Shown: one piece after another, positions 22,818 through 33,300 of the stretch
Layout: every line of letters begins with the position of its first letter
Position numbering within the stretch: position 1 is the stretch's first letter
NCBI GenBank assembly: GCA_005798445.1
Contig: SYJG01000191.1
Coordinates: 1 to 41,655 of the forward strand
DNA: 41,655 bases
Source of the DNA: Planctomyces sp.
GTDB lineage: Bacteria > Planctomycetota > Planctomycetia > Planctomycetales > Planctomycetaceae
Direction of reading: 5' to 3'
Notes under the pieces: generated by a model
What the model was told of the DNA's origin: nothing
The model's database searches: none
The model's input: only the letters and a program-made list of their open reading frames with translations
Position numbers and translations under genes: made by a program

Positions 22818-25514
22818 TCAGCCGACGAACTTCTCATGCCCCTTCGCGTCGAACTCGGCGAGCGTGTTGTTCAGCTCGAACCGGATCGACTCCAAGCGGG
22901 CCTCGTCGGTGATCTTTTTGCCGGCGCGGTCGGTGACGTAGAAGACGTCGAGCACCTGGTCGAGGTGCGTGGCGATCTTGGCCAGTTCGATGGAGAGTTC
23001 CAGGCGGAAGACGGCTCGGCTGATCGTGTAGAGCAGGCCGGGGCGGTCGTGGGCGAAGACGCAGACGATGTTGCAGCGGGCGGACGAATCGTTGTCGATG
23101 GTCACGCGGTTGGGCAGGTCGCTAATCGGAGCTTTGGTGCTCTTCCAACTGAAGCGACGAGAACGCAGAAACATCTCGTCGACTTTGACCTCCTTGCGGA
23201 GCACTCGCTGGATCGCTTGGCCGACTTCGTCCATCCGGTGCGACGGAACCGGGCCCGTGAAGTCGGTGTCTCGCACCGAGAAGACATCGACCACGATGCC
23301 GTCGGTCGTCGTGCAAATTTGGGCCGAGAGAATTTCCAACCGCTGCGACGTCAGCGTCCCCGCGATGCGATGAAAGCAACCTTCGGAATGCTGCCGGTCG
23401 AGCACGACGCGATACTCGACGGTGTCGGTTTCGGAGTTGTGAGTTCCCTCGACGACGATCTCGCCCGGTTGCAGGCGACGGATGATTTCCAAATCGGCGG
23501 CGACTCGGTCGCTGGGCGTGCCGAGCAGATAGTGCGACGGGAACTGCTTCAAATGCAGATTGAGCCATTGCGTCAGTTGCTCGCGTTCGTCGTGCGATGC
23601 GGCGTTCGGGATCAGTTTTTTGGCAACGTGCTCACTGACTTTTCTCAGCCGTTCTTCTTCCAAGAATTTTGGATGCTTGCCGCTGAGAATCAGCATGGCT
23701 CGGTCGTAGAGGTCCGTCAGCAGTCCCGATTTCCAATCGTTCCAGATGCCTGGGCCGACGGCCGAGATGTCCGCGACGGTCAGCACATACAGCATCGTCA
23801 GCCACTCCGCGCTGCCGACCATGTGGCTGAATCGAGCGAGTTCACCCGGATCGGCGATGTCGTGCCGGAATGCGACGTCCGCCATGACCAGATGCTTGTG
23901 GATCAGAAACATCAGCAGTTGCCGCTGGGGCTCCGACAGCCCCAATCGCACAGCGATTCGCTCGGCGATGCTGCGGCCGAGTTCGCTGTGATCCTCGACG
24001 CCTCCTTTGCCGACGTCGTGCAGCAACATGGCGAGATGCAGTACCGGCTTCAGCTTGATCTCGCGGTAGGCCGCTCCGACCGGGCCGGATTCCTTCTCGA
24101 AGGATTCGATGATCGACATGGCTCGCAGCGTGTGCTCATCGACCGTGTAGCTGTGGTACGCATTGAATTGCAACAGGCAACGGACGCGAGAGAACTCCGG
24201 CAACACGGCCTCCAGCACGCCGGTCTCGTACATGGCTCGCAGTGTCGTGCCGAGGCTGCCGCGCGGTTCGAGGATTGCCATGAACAGTCGCGAGGACTCG
24301 GCGTCGAGCACGCGGCTGAAATCCGACGCGGACTGACGAATGCGTTCGAGCACTCGCGGTGCGACCTCGACGTTGTTTCGCGCCGCCGTCAGAAACAGCC
24401 GCAGCACCTGATGCAGGTCCGAGCAGACAAATTCGAGCCGTCGAGGTGAAACATCCAAACGTGTCGGGCCGATGAAAAAGTGCCTGTCCTGCCGACGCTC
24501 GAGCAGCAGGTCGAGCAGCCAATTCTTGAGCGTCCGGCGGCGATGCCGCGCGATGAATCTCGCCACGATACCGGAGATCGCGACCGTGTGCTGGAAGTAC
24601 TCCTGCATGAAGCGTTCGACGGGAAGCTGAGCCGGCGTGGCTTCGATCCCTCGCTCGGCCGCGATCCGCAGTTGCTCTTCGCGAGTCAGTCGATCCTGCG
24701 CTTTGCCGGCCGCGAAGTGCAGGTCCATCCGAATCTTCATCAGGAATTCCTGCGCGGTGACCAGCTTGCGAGCATCCTCGCCCGACAACGCTCCGTTCAG
24801 CCGCAGCGAGTCGATATCAGGCACTCCATACCACGCGAAGCCGATCCAGCGTAGCAGATGCAAATCGCGCAATCCGCCGCGTGAGCACTTGATGTCCGGC
24901 TCCAACTGCTGCACCGCGCCGCCGTGCTTATCGACGTCCTCTTCGCGGTTGGCGATGGACGACTCGAAAAAAGTTCGCCGTCGTGAGCGGACGACTTTTC
25001 GCTCGAAGTTCCGCTTCATGCTCGCGACCAGTTCGGCCGAACCCCACAACGGCTGCATCTCGACAAGCGAGGTCGCGACCGTCGAATCTTCCAGCGCCAT
25101 CACGATCGCGTCTTTGGGAGTGCGGACGCTGCGGCCCAGTTCCACCTGCGCGTCGTACAAGCTGTGCAGACAGCGATTCACGACCGACTTGAACTCCTCG
25201 CCGACCGACGGTTCGTGCAGAAACATGACGTCGATGTCGGAGAACGGTGCCAATTCGCCCCGCCCCGTCCCACCCACGGCGACAATCGCGGAATGCCGTT
25301 CGAGCTTCTGAGCGACGGCTGGAGAGACGATCGTCAGCGCTTCCAGCCATTGCTCGACGACGAAGGCTCGCATGCCGTCCGAAAGCATCGTCGCGGTTTG
25401 CCCGCCGCTTGCACCGTGAGCAAATTGCTTGCGAGCACGCTCGCGAATCTCGGCAACGCGAGCACGCAGAACTTCCAAATGGTTGGAGACGGCAGTTGAA
25501 GTCGTGGGAGTCAT
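22818..25514 (-). CDS. glnD: Bifunctional [protein-PII] uridylyltransferase/uridylyl-removing enzyme GlnD
   Basis: The start is set at ATG 25514 (MTPTTSTAVSNHLEVL), giving 898 residues, close to the 890 of E. coli GlnD. The longer frame to 25676 reads through a palindrome and is rejected. Domains in order: nucleotidyltransferase with GGTGRGELAPFSDID (81-95), a GlnD-type helical domain, an HD phosphohydrolase with HLAMLLHDVGKGG (H/D near 499-500), and two C-terminal ACT domains (the second starts NIVCVFAHDRPGLLYTIS). It would add UMP to PII proteins at low glutamine and remove it at high glutamine. No glnB, glnA or amtB gene is nearby in this window. Confidence 0.93.
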   Translation of the reverse strand: MTPTTSTAVSNHLEVLRARVAEIRERARKQFAHGASGGQTATMLSDGMRAFVVEQWLEALTIVSPAVAQKLERHSAIVAVGGTGRGELAPFSDIDVMFLHEPSVGEEFKSVVNRCLHSLYDAQVELGRSVRTPKDAIVMALEDSTVATSLVEMQPLWGSAELVASMKRNFERKVVRSRRRTFFESSIANREEDVDKHGGAVQQLEPDIKCSRGGLRDLHLLRWIGFAWYGVPDIDSLRLNGALSGEDARKLVTAQEFLMKIRMDLHFAAGKAQDRLTREEQLRIAAERGIEATPAQLPVERFMQEYFQHTVAISGIVARFIARHRRRTLKNWLLDLLLERRQDRHFFIGPTRLDVSPRRLEFVCSDLHQVLRLFLTAARNNVEVAPRVLERIRQSASDFSRVLDAESSRLFMAILEPRGSLGTTLRAMYETGVLEAVLPEFSRVRCLLQFNAYHSYTVDEHTLRAMSIIESFEKESGPVGAAYREIKLKPVLHLAMLLHDVGKGGVEDHSELGRSIAERIAVRLGLSEPQRQLLMFLIHKHLVMADVAFRHDIADPGELARFSHMVGSAEWLTMLYVLTVADISAVGPGIWNDWKSGLLTDLYDRAMLILSGKHPKFLEEERLRKVSEHVAKKLIPNAASHDEREQLTQWLNLHLKQFPSHYLLGTPSDRVAADLEIIRRLQPGEIVVEGTHNSETDTVEYRVVLDRQHSEGCFHRIAGTLTSQRLEILSAQICTTTDGIVVDVFSVRDTDFTGPVPSHRMDEVGQAIQRVLRKEVKVDEMFLRSRRFSWKSTKAPISDLPNRVTIDNDSSARCNIVCVFAHDRPGLLYTISRAVFRLELSIELAKIATHLDQVLDVFYVTDRAGKKITDEARLESIRFELNNTLAEFDAKGHEKFVG

Positions 25515-25596
25515 CGGAGTCCGTAAAAAGTTCGGGAAATCGAGCGGCGAACTATCGACGACTGAAGCAGAATTGTCGAACGACCACGCCCATGCG

Positions 25597-25662
25597 ACAC
25601 CAGCACGACGCTCAAGCGAGTGGTTTTTCGGACAACCACTCGCTTGCGCGTCGTGCTGGTGT
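25597..25662. repeat. 29-bp inverted repeat, GCACGACGCGCAAGCGAG family
   Basis: Arms 25597-25625 and 25634-25662 are reverse complements over 29 bases with one mismatch, around an 8-base loop. The core is shared with 11989, 26894 and 36602. It lies upstream of glnD (-) and of the solute-binding protein gene (+). Confidence 0.9.
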
Positions 25663-25774
25663 GTCATTTGAAACATTAGTCAGGCGTCGCCGCCCACCGT
25701 TGATTTGTTTTTCGGACACGCGGAAGTCAGGATGCTGACCCTCTTCGTCCTCTTTTCCTGGGAGCTGAATCAGC

Positions 25775-26833
25775 ATGACCGACACGAATCGACGTGACTT
25801 CCTCGAACGCCTCGCCACAGGAACCGGCATCGGCCTGGGCTTGGGCATTGCAGGCTGTACGAACCGAGATCAACAAACTCCGGCCAACGCCGGCGCGGCA
25901 GGCAAGCCAGGACGCAAGCGATTGCGAGCCGCATTCTCGAACGTCGGATTGCAGAGCACCTGGTGCGCGCTCGGCAAGACGACAGCGGTGTTGTGGGGCG
26001 AGTTGCTCGACATCGAGATCGAATGGTTCGATGGTGAACTCAAATCCGAAATGCAGCGAAACAGAATCGACGCGATCGTTCACAAAGACTGGGACTTCTG
26101 TTGCTTTCAGGCGTGTCAGATTGACGCGCTCGCTGCCCCCGTTCGCAAGCTGAAACAACGAGGAATACCGGTCATCTCGATGGACACAGAGCTTGTCGAA
26201 ATGAGCAAGATGCGAGACACGGGCGTGTGGTGCCAAGTCACGCCTAACCATGTCGAGATGGCTGAAAAGAGCGTTGGTTACCTGATGCAGAAGATCGGCG
26301 GGAAGGGCAAGATCATCCATATCGGCGGCGACAGCGCACACAGCGGTGCTCGCGGTCGACGCGATGGATGCGAGAACATTCTCAAGAACTTTTCTGAGGT
26401 TTCTGTCGTCGGTGGCGAAGTCCGCTGGTGCGATTGGCTGAAGGAAAAGGCTCGAAACACCTTTGAAGCTCTGCTTGCTCAAGAGAAGGAGCCGATCGCC
26501 GGAGCCTTCTTCCACAGCGACGACATGGCGTTAGCCTCCGCGCCAGCCATCAAAGGGACGATCCACAAAGACATGCAGATCGTCGCGGTCGATGGCCAGA
26601 AGGAAGGGCTCGAAGCGGTGCAGAACGGAGTGCTCGCGGCAACGACGGTGAACCCCGTCTGCCGCATTCATCGCACGTCGCTGTTCATCGGCCAGTTCAT
26701 CGCTCGTAACGGCGAGAAAGTCGACACAGTCCCGATGGAAGTCATCACACCGGGACCGTTGTGCTCGAAAGATCATCCGAACGATCTCGCTGCGATGTTC
26801 TATCTCGCCGATCCGACACACTGCATCGTGTGA
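25775..26833 (+). CDS. Periplasmic sugar-binding-type lipoprotein with Tat signal
   Basis: The start is ATG 25775 after GGGAG. The 352-residue protein begins with a twin-arginine motif NRRDFL (5-10) and a lipobox LGIAGC with C28, so it is likely exported folded by Tat and lipidated. The body matches the periplasmic-binding/LacI fold of type-B sugar ABC receptors: RIDAIVHKDWDFCCFQACQI, KLKQRGIPVISMDTEL, GGKGKIIHIGGDSAHSGARGR, GAFFHSDDMALA, MQIVAVDGQKEGLEAV. The ligand is unknown. No ABC permease or ATPase gene is adjacent, so it either serves a distant transporter or acts as a sensor. Confidence 0.85.
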   Translation: MTDTNRRDFLERLATGTGIGLGLGIAGCTNRDQQTPANAGAAGKPGRKRLRAAFSNVGLQSTWCALGKTTAVLWGELLDIEIEWFDGELKSEMQRNRIDAIVHKDWDFCCFQACQIDALAAPVRKLKQRGIPVISMDTELVEMSKMRDTGVWCQVTPNHVEMAEKSVGYLMQKIGGKGKIIHIGGDSAHSGARGRRDGCENILKNFSEVSVVGGEVRWCDWLKEKARNTFEALLAQEKEPIAGAFFHSDDMALASAPAIKGTIHKDMQIVAVDGQKEGLEAVQNGVLAATTVNPVCRIHRTSLFIGQFIARNGEKVDTVPMEVITPGPLCSKDHPNDLAAMFYLADPTHCIV

Positions 26834-26893
26834 GGCGCCACTTCGTTGGGTCGTCGAATGGACGTCTGCGTAATTTGTTGCGCCGATAGCGAT

Positions 26894-26957
26894 ACCAGCA
26901 CGACGCGCAAGCGAGTGGTCGATCGACGAGAACCACTCGCTTGCGCGTCGTGCTGGT
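26894..26957. repeat. Perfect 26-bp inverted repeat, GCACGACGCGCAAGCGAG family
   Basis: Arms 26894-26919 and 26932-26957 are perfect reverse complements over 26 bases with a 12-base loop. It separates two convergent genes, ending 8 bases from the stop of the gene at 26965, and probably terminates both. Confidence 0.92.
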
Positions 26958-26964
26958 GAGTCAA

Positions 26965-28119
26965 TCATTTCGGATCGCAGTACTTCAGCGCCATCAGCGA
27001 GTACGCCGTCGTGAGGTTTGGATCGCCTTCCATCCAGCGGTCGGCGGCGTTGACCCAACTGCCGTTCTCCTTCTGCCGTTTGGCGAGGGCATCGGTCAGT
27101 TCGCGTCGCCAGTCGTGCTTGTCACCTTTTGCGTCCTCGAAGAGATCAACCTCCAGCGTGGCCAACGTGCGGGCGAACGTGTGGTAGTAGTAGTACAAGC
27201 CCTGCTGATCCAAGCCAGGGTTCTGATCGACCGAATAAAACTTGCGAAGCCAATCGAGCGCGGCTTTGACTCGCTTGTCGTCTTTGCTGAGGCCGGCATA
27301 GAGCATCGACTTCAGTCCGGCGTAGGTCATGCTGGCGTAGGAACGCAGGCCGCCGTCGGCGTTCTTGCCCGCTTGCGATGTGCCACCTGCGGCTGGCGTG
27401 TAATAGAAGCCGCCGTCGTTCACCTTCGCGGCGAACTCGGTCGTGTTGAATTCGCTTTCGAGGTTCTGACAGCGTGACACGAAGACCAGCGCGTTCTTCA
27501 TCGCCGGGTCGTCGGCTTTCACTCCGGCAGCCTTCAAAGCATCGAGCAGGAAGGTCGTGTTGGACAAATCCGGCCGCTGTGATTTGCCGTAGCCTGCACC
27601 TCCGAACGACGGGTGCGATTTGTCCAAGCCTTCGGTTTCATCCCACTGCAACGAGCGAAGAAACTTCTCGGCATTCTTGATCTGAGCGGTGTATCGGCCG
27701 TCCGCGTTCGCACCGACCAACGCGAGCATCGTCAGGCTGGTCTCGTAGTTCTTGTGAGCCGTCTCCGGGTGATAAATGCCGCCGTCCTTTTGCAGGTAGC
27801 TCAGCAAATGCTTCAGCCCTTTCTGCAACGTCGGGTCATCGGCCTTCACGCCGGCGCTGACGAGGCCGAAGCAGGCCATCGCGGTGATCCCTGGCTGAGT
27901 GGCCGAAGTCCAACTGCCGTCGTCGCTCTGCGTGGTCTTGAGGAAGTTGACACCCTTCTCGCGGATCGACTTCAGCAGCTTGGCGTCCGGCCCCACTTTG
28001 TCTGCGGCGAGCACGGGGAGAGTTCGCAAAACGCTCGCTCCGCCGAGAGCGGCCAGAGCGGTCAAGAAGGCTCGGCGGTCAAGCGAGGAATGGACGACGG
28101 ACGAATGGAAAGCCTGCAT
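26965..28119 (-). CDS. Tat-exported squalene-cyclase/prenyltransferase-like repeat protein
   Basis: ATG 28119 is preferred because GAGG lies 6 bases before it and the product then begins with a Tat signal ([16 protein letters not shown], cleavage near LAADK). The longer frame to 28290 crosses another palindrome. The 384-residue protein has repeats [55 protein letters not shown] and ends [15 protein letters not shown], the alpha/alpha barrel of the prenyltransferase/squalene-oxidase type. It lacks a DxDD motif. It differs from the two paralogues at 5124 and 8877, which use Sec-type signals; the repeat order also differs. The substrate is unknown. Confidence 0.87.
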   Translation of the reverse strand: MQAFHSSVVHSSLDRRAFLTALAALGGASVLRTLPVLAADKVGPDAKLLKSIREKGVNFLKTTQSDDGSWTSATQPGITAMACFGLVSAGVKADDPTLQKGLKHLLSYLQKDGGIYHPETAHKNYETSLTMLALVGANADGRYTAQIKNAEKFLRSLQWDETEGLDKSHPSFGGAGYGKSQRPDLSNTTFLLDALKAAGVKADDPAMKNALVFVSRCQNLESEFNTTEFAAKVNDGGFYYTPAAGGTSQAGKNADGGLRSYASMTYAGLKSMLYAGLSKDDKRVKAALDWLRKFYSVDQNPGLDQQGLYYYYHTFARTLATLEVDLFEDAKGDKHDWRRELTDALAKRQKENGSWVNAADRWMEGDPNLTTAYSLMALKYCDPK

Positions 28120-28241
28120 GATGACCTCAATGGGTTCGGCGAGACGGTGATCGGAATCGGGAAGAAGTATATCGGCCGGTTTGCGGAAATCGTGTCCGCC
28201 ATTGGGATGATTTTTTCGCCGAAGCTGGTGAAAAAGACGCC

Positions 28242-28313
28242 GTGTTTGGGACGCGGATAACACGGACGACACGGATCGTCCTCTGTGCATTCCGTGTCAT
28301 CCGTGTCCCACAC
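28242..28313. repeat. Inverted repeat of the ACACGGATGACACGG family
   Basis: GGGACGCGGATAACACGGA (28248-28266) and TCCGTGTCATCCGTGTCCC (28291-28309) are reverse complements with two mismatches, extended by GTGT/ACAC at the outer ends (28242-28245 and 28310-28313). It lies in the divergent region between the Tat-exported repeat protein and the oxidoreductase. The rest of 28120-28365 shows no gene. Confidence 0.82.
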
Positions 28314-28365
28314 TGTTTATTCTCCGCACAAGAAATCTTTTTCAAACATCAGGAGCCAGCCACCC

Positions 28366-29478
28366 ATGAGTCAGTCGAAAACATGCCGCTGGGGCATTCT
28401 CGGAACGGCCGGGATTGCTCGGAAGAATTGGGATTCGATCAAGAATGCCGGCAACGCGACGCTGACCGCCGTCGCCAGCCGCTCGACCGAGCGTGCTCAG
28501 CAATTCATCGACGAGTGCCAGTCCTGTGCGCCGCACCTACCGGCCCCGCAAGCGATCGGCAGCTACGAAGGTTTGCTGGCGGCGAGCGACGTCGATGCCG
28601 TTTACATCCCGCTTCCGACCGGCATCCGCAAGGAGTGGGTGGTCCGTGCGGCTCAAGCGGGCAAGCACGTCATGGTCGAGAAACCAGTCGGCTGCAACGC
28701 GGCGGACGTCGCAGAGATGATCGCCGCTTGTCGAAAGAACAACGTGCAATTCATGGACGGCGTGATGTTCATGCACAGCGCACGTCTTCCGCAGCTTCGC
28801 CAAGTGCTCGACGACGGCGAGAGTGTCGGACGCATCCGCCGCATCTCATCGGCGTTCACCTTCTGCGGACCGGAGGCGTTTCATCAGGCCAACATCCGAG
28901 CCAGCGGCGAACTCGAACCACTTGGCTGCCTGGGGGATCTCGGCTGGTACACGATCCGCTTCACGTTGTGGGCGCTGAACTATCTGATGCCTCGCCGCGT
29001 CAGCGCGCGGATGCTGTCGCAATCGCATCGGCCCGACAGCAAGTTGGACGTCCCGATGGAATTCTCCGCCGAGCTGTTCTTCGACGGCGGCGTCTCGGCG
29101 ACATTCTACAACTCGTTCCTGACCGAGAATCAGCAGTGGGGCATCATCGCCGGCAGCAAAGGTTTCGTGCAGGTGCCCGATTTCGTCCTGCCGTTCGTCG
29201 GCTGCGAGTCCGCGTTCACAGTCCACAAGGCGGCGTTTCACGTCGATGGCTGCGACTACAGCATGGAAGAACACACTCGCCGACACGCCGTTTACGAATA
29301 CAGCAACAACGCGCCGTCAGCTCAGGAATCAAATCTGTTCCGCAACTTCTCGGACCTGGTCTTACAAGGCAAGCCGGATGACTTTTGGGCGGACATCGCG
29401 CTCAAAACTCAACAAGTCATGGACGCCTGCCTGACTTCTGCACGGCAGGACGGCAAGACGATTGAGTTGTCTCTCTGA
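28366..29478 (+). CDS. Gfo/Idh/MocA-family NAD(P)-dependent oxidoreductase
   Basis: ATG 28366 follows AGGAG by 10 bases. The 370-residue protein starts with a Rossmann fold (WGILGTAGIARKNWDSIKN) and has the family EKP motif in HVMVEKPVGC, then a C-terminal alpha/beta domain with GCLGDLGWYTIRFTLWAL (the GxxxDxG region). Such enzymes oxidise or reduce sugars and inositols. Unlike many planctomycete members it has no Tat signal, so it should be cytoplasmic. It is followed by a palindrome and then a GNAT gene. Confidence 0.92.
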   Translation: MSQSKTCRWGILGTAGIARKNWDSIKNAGNATLTAVASRSTERAQQFIDECQSCAPHLPAPQAIGSYEGLLAASDVDAVYIPLPTGIRKEWVVRAAQAGKHVMVEKPVGCNAADVAEMIAACRKNNVQFMDGVMFMHSARLPQLRQVLDDGESVGRIRRISSAFTFCGPEAFHQANIRASGELEPLGCLGDLGWYTIRFTLWALNYLMPRRVSARMLSQSHRPDSKLDVPMEFSAELFFDGGVSATFYNSFLTENQQWGIIAGSKGFVQVPDFVLPFVGCESAFTVHKAAFHVDGCDYSMEEHTRRHAVYEYSNNAPSAQESNLFRNFSDLVLQGKPDDFWADIALKTQQVMDACLTSARQDGKTIELSL

Positions 29479-29494
29479 TCGCAGGCGAGCCGGC

Positions 29495-29548
29495 GGGCGT
29501 CAGCCCCCGGACCATAACCGCCAAGAATTGGCCCGGGGGCTGACGCCC
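29495..29548. repeat. Perfect 16-bp inverted repeat, GGGCGTCAGCCCCCGG family
   Basis: Arms 29495-29510 and 29533-29548 are perfect reverse complements around a 22-base spacer, with imperfect GGCGA/TCGCC extension outside. It starts 16 bases after the oxidoreductase stop. A half copy is at the left edge of the window. Confidence 0.88.
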
Positions 29549-29586
29549 AACGGGGTCGCCAAAGACTGGTTTGAGGAATTGCGAAC

Positions 29587-30171
29587 GTGAGCGACGTCCC
29601 CGAACTCCACACCGAACGGCTCGTGCTGCGTGCCTGGCGGGACGAGGATCTCGAACCGTTCGCCGCATTGAACGCCGACCCGGAAGTGATGCGGTTCATG
29701 CCGAAGCTGCTCAGCCGGGATGAGTGCGCGAAACGGATTCAGAACATCCGCGATCACTTTCGCGACCACGGATTCGGGCTGTGGGCGGTCGAGGTTCGCA
29801 ATGTGCTCCCGTTCGTCGGGTTCGTCGGCCTAAGCATTCCGCGTTTCGAAACTTCCTTCATGCCCTGCATAGAAATTGGCTGGCGGCTGGCTCGCGAGGC
29901 GTGGGGACAGGGCTTCGCAACCGAGGCCGCGCGAGCCGCCGTTGCGTTTGGATTCAACGTGCTCGGCTTAAAGGAGATCGTGTCGTACACCGTCCCGGAC
30001 AATGTTCGCTCACGCCGCGTCATGGAGCGGCTCGGAATGACGCACGATCCGGCCGGTGACTTCGATCATCCGTTGCTTGCAGAAGGACATCCGCTGCGAA
30101 AGCATGTGTTGTATCGACTCCCTCGTCCGCAAACTGTGGGGTCATTTGATGTGCCGGCTGGTAGATGCTGA
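29587..30171 (+). CDS. GNAT-family N-acetyltransferase (RimJ/RimL-like)
   Basis: The start is GTG 29587 behind GAGGAA. The 194-residue protein begins LHTERLVLRAWRDEDLEPFAAL, typical of the RimJ/RimL branch, and carries the acetyl-CoA loop as REAWGQGFATEAARAAV and the late NVRSRRVMERLGM segment. It would acetylate an amino group of a protein N-terminus, an amino acid or an antibiotic; the target cannot be told. The stretch 30172-30341 after it shows no gene. Confidence 0.92.
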   Translation: MSDVPELHTERLVLRAWRDEDLEPFAALNADPEVMRFMPKLLSRDECAKRIQNIRDHFRDHGFGLWAVEVRNVLPFVGFVGLSIPRFETSFMPCIEIGWRLAREAWGQGFATEAARAAVAFGFNVLGLKEIVSYTVPDNVRSRRVMERLGMTHDPAGDFDHPLLAEGHPLRKHVLYRLPRPQTVGSFDVPAGRC

Positions 30172-30341
30172 CCACAGGTGCTCATGGCCCGGTGCAGAAA
30201 TTGATCGACAAGTACACAGTCGCTGGGATGAGCCGCCATCCAAAAACCAGGAGACGTGACACGGCACATCGCAACTCGGATACCAGGAGAACGCTGCAAC
30301 CGCGTTCATTCTGTGTTGAGACTGGTACGATTCCCCAAAGA

Positions 30342-33300
30342 TCATTTCGCTGACTCGCCAGTTTTTGCAGGCGCAGCCGCCGGTGTCTGGTGCAAATCCT
30401 CTTCGAGCTGCACGATCAACTTCGGCACGTCCTCGGAATTGGGATTCAAAGCCAAGGCTTTTCTTGCATCGGCCAGAGCCAATTGAAAAACCTTGAGTTC
30501 GCGATAGGCGATAGCGCGGTATGCAAAATACGTGGAGCTGTTCGGACGCTGCTGAAGTGCCGAAGTTGTGACTTCGATAAGTTGCGGCCATCGCTGTTGT
30601 TTCAGGAGCAAGAGGATGGCCAACTGAGTGGCGTCCCCATCGCGAGGATGCAAACGAAGGTGTTCGTTGAGTTCGACAAACGCTTCGCTTGACTTCAATT
30701 CCGCTTGGAGTTCCAAGGCCCGCAACAAATGCTTGTTACTTTCGAAATGAGTGATGACGTTGTCCGCTACTTGTCGCACGAACTCCGGCGGCCAGTCGCG
30801 CCGCGTAAAGGATTGTTCGAGAGCTGACGCCAGCGGCTGGTTGGCGTCATCAATCTCCAGATTCTTCAGTAAGCTTTCCGGCTTATTCTTCAGTACGAAC
30901 AGAAACGCTCCATATTCTTGTCGCATCATCAGCGCGAGAATTCCGTGATGCACTCGCTCTGACCGGGCACCGGCAGTTGAAGTCGAGTCTATGTCCACGC
31001 TGAACCACTTTTGTTCCAGAGGTCGCCACAGCGTCAGATGCCGCTGGCGGCCGCCCGATCGCAGCCGCTTGAACAAGCTGGTGTATGGAAAATTCCACGA
31101 CGACGATTCACCGACATGCAATTCACCTTCTGCCGGCAGGAAGTCGATGTCGAAGAGAACATCTCCTGTTTGGATTCCAGCCTTCTCGGCAGCGCTCACG
31201 GCATCGACGCGTCCGACAACAAACATCGAGATCGCTTGCGATCCGATTCCGACGCGGCCTTCGGATGACCGAGCCAACGTCATTGGCTCGTTCGCCATTG
31301 CACCCGGTCGATGGATCAGGAGTTCGACGGTCGTTTCGGGAGTTCCCACCAGCACTTCGCGGACTTCGTCGACGTCCTTGAACTCGGTCCCGTTCCGCCC
31401 TGCAATCTGCAACAAGCGGTCTCCGACTTTCAGACCCGACTTGGCTGCAGGCGAATCCGCAATGATGCGCTGAACTCGCAGCGCACGAAACGGAACAGCC
31501 GTGGGCTGGTAAAGTTGCAGTCCGAGGCCAGTCGCCAGCGAACCACGACAGCCACCCCGATGTTGATGCTCGAAGTACTTGAATTTCAGGTATTCGATTT
31601 CCTCGACGAGTGCGGGCTGAGTCTCTGGAGCAACTCTGATAAACGGTTCAATCGTCTGCCACTCGTCGTGGTCGAACACGCCGAACAAGGAGAGTGCCCG
31701 TTCAAAATGCTCCAAGGCTTCCGTCAGACTTTCCGTGTCGCCAGCGGATTCTCTTCGAAGCGCGGACTCGGAGAATCTGCGAAAGTCCTGCAGCCTTTGA
31801 TCCATTCGCGCCAATGAATCCGCTTGTTTCGATAACTCTTCGGCCCTTCCGACGAGATCTACAAGATCAGGGCGACTCTTCAACTGGCCTTCCACAAGAT
31901 TCACGAGTCGGGCCGCCTCTACAAAATCACGCAGCGACAATCGTTCTTCCGCTCGAGCAAAAGATGTCTCTGCGAAGTACCGCAACAGTGCGCCTTCACG
32001 AGAACGAGTCACGCTGAATGCGGCACCGATTCCGGCAACCGTGATGACGGCGACTGTCAGCGCCGACGCCAAGGCGGAATGTCGTTTGATCCAGCGTAGA
32101 GCGTGAGTCGCCGGGCCATCACGGCGAGCGGTGATGGCTTCATCGGCCAGCCAGCGCTCGACGTCCTGAGCCAGCTCACGGGGCGAGGCATATCGGGCCG
32201 ACGGTTGTCGCTGCATCGCTTTCACGCAGATCGCGGACAGACCCAGTGGTACTCGACGCGAACGTTCGTGCGGTGCAACCACGCCCCCGGCGATGACGCG
32301 ATCGAGAATCTCTTTCGTGGTTCCCTCGAACGGTGGGCGGTTCGTCAACAAGTGGTAGAGCGTCGCGCCCAGGCTGTACACGTCGCTGTGCGGACCGAGT
32401 TCCGTCAGCCGGCCGGCGGCTTGTTCCGGAGGCATATAGGCGGGCGTGCCGATCGCGGAACCGGATGCCGTTTCGTAAGAATCGCTGGTCGCCGGATGCA
32501 GAGTGGCTTCGTCGGGATGTGTCACATCGGCCACTCGTTCCCCCACGGCTTTGGCCAAGCCCCAATCGACGACCAGCGTCTCGCCGTACTTGCCGATCAT
32601 TACGTTGCCGGGCTTCAGATCGCGATGCAAGACGCCTCGGCTATGCGCGTACGCCACCGTGTTGCAGACATCCAAAAAACGTTGCAGCAGTTTGCGGAGC
32701 TCCAGATTCCAGGCGGCGGGATCGAAGGCCGCCGAATCCGCGAAGCGTTGATGAAACGCCGTGATCGCAGTTTTTAAGCTGTCGCCGCGAATGAATTTCA
32801 TGGCGTAGAACGGCCGCCCATCGGCGTAGTGTCCCAGGCCATACACCGGCACGATACCGGGGTGTTCCAAGCCGCCGGTGATTTCCGCTTCCAGCACGAA
32901 ACGCGTTTGGTGTGAGGCTTCGTGAGCTTTCTTTGGCTGAATCACTTTGAGCGCGACTTCGCGATGCAGTTCCGAATCTTCCGCGACCCAGACTTGACCT
33001 AATCCTCCTTCGGCATGATAGCGCAGCACGCGAAATCGCTCGGTGTTCGCTGGAGCATCCTCGACGATTCCTGGCGTGATCGCCGGACGCAACTGCGTCG
33101 ATGACAGCGAGAGCACGGGAGAACTGAGCAGCGGGGCGAGACTGGCCTGCAAGTCCGGGTCGGCAAGTTGTCCCAGTTGTTGCTTCGCCGCATCGACGCT
33201 GCTAAGCGACGCCAGACTTTGCTGCGGATCGTCACCATGCTGCATGAGATGTTCGCGGACCAGCGCCTCCAACAGCAGACGCCGATCCGCCGATAATGCT

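Noticed and set aside
22722-24449. 575-codon open frame on the plus strand
   Set aside because: It is antisense to glnD, whose domains are unmistakable; the product has no motif.
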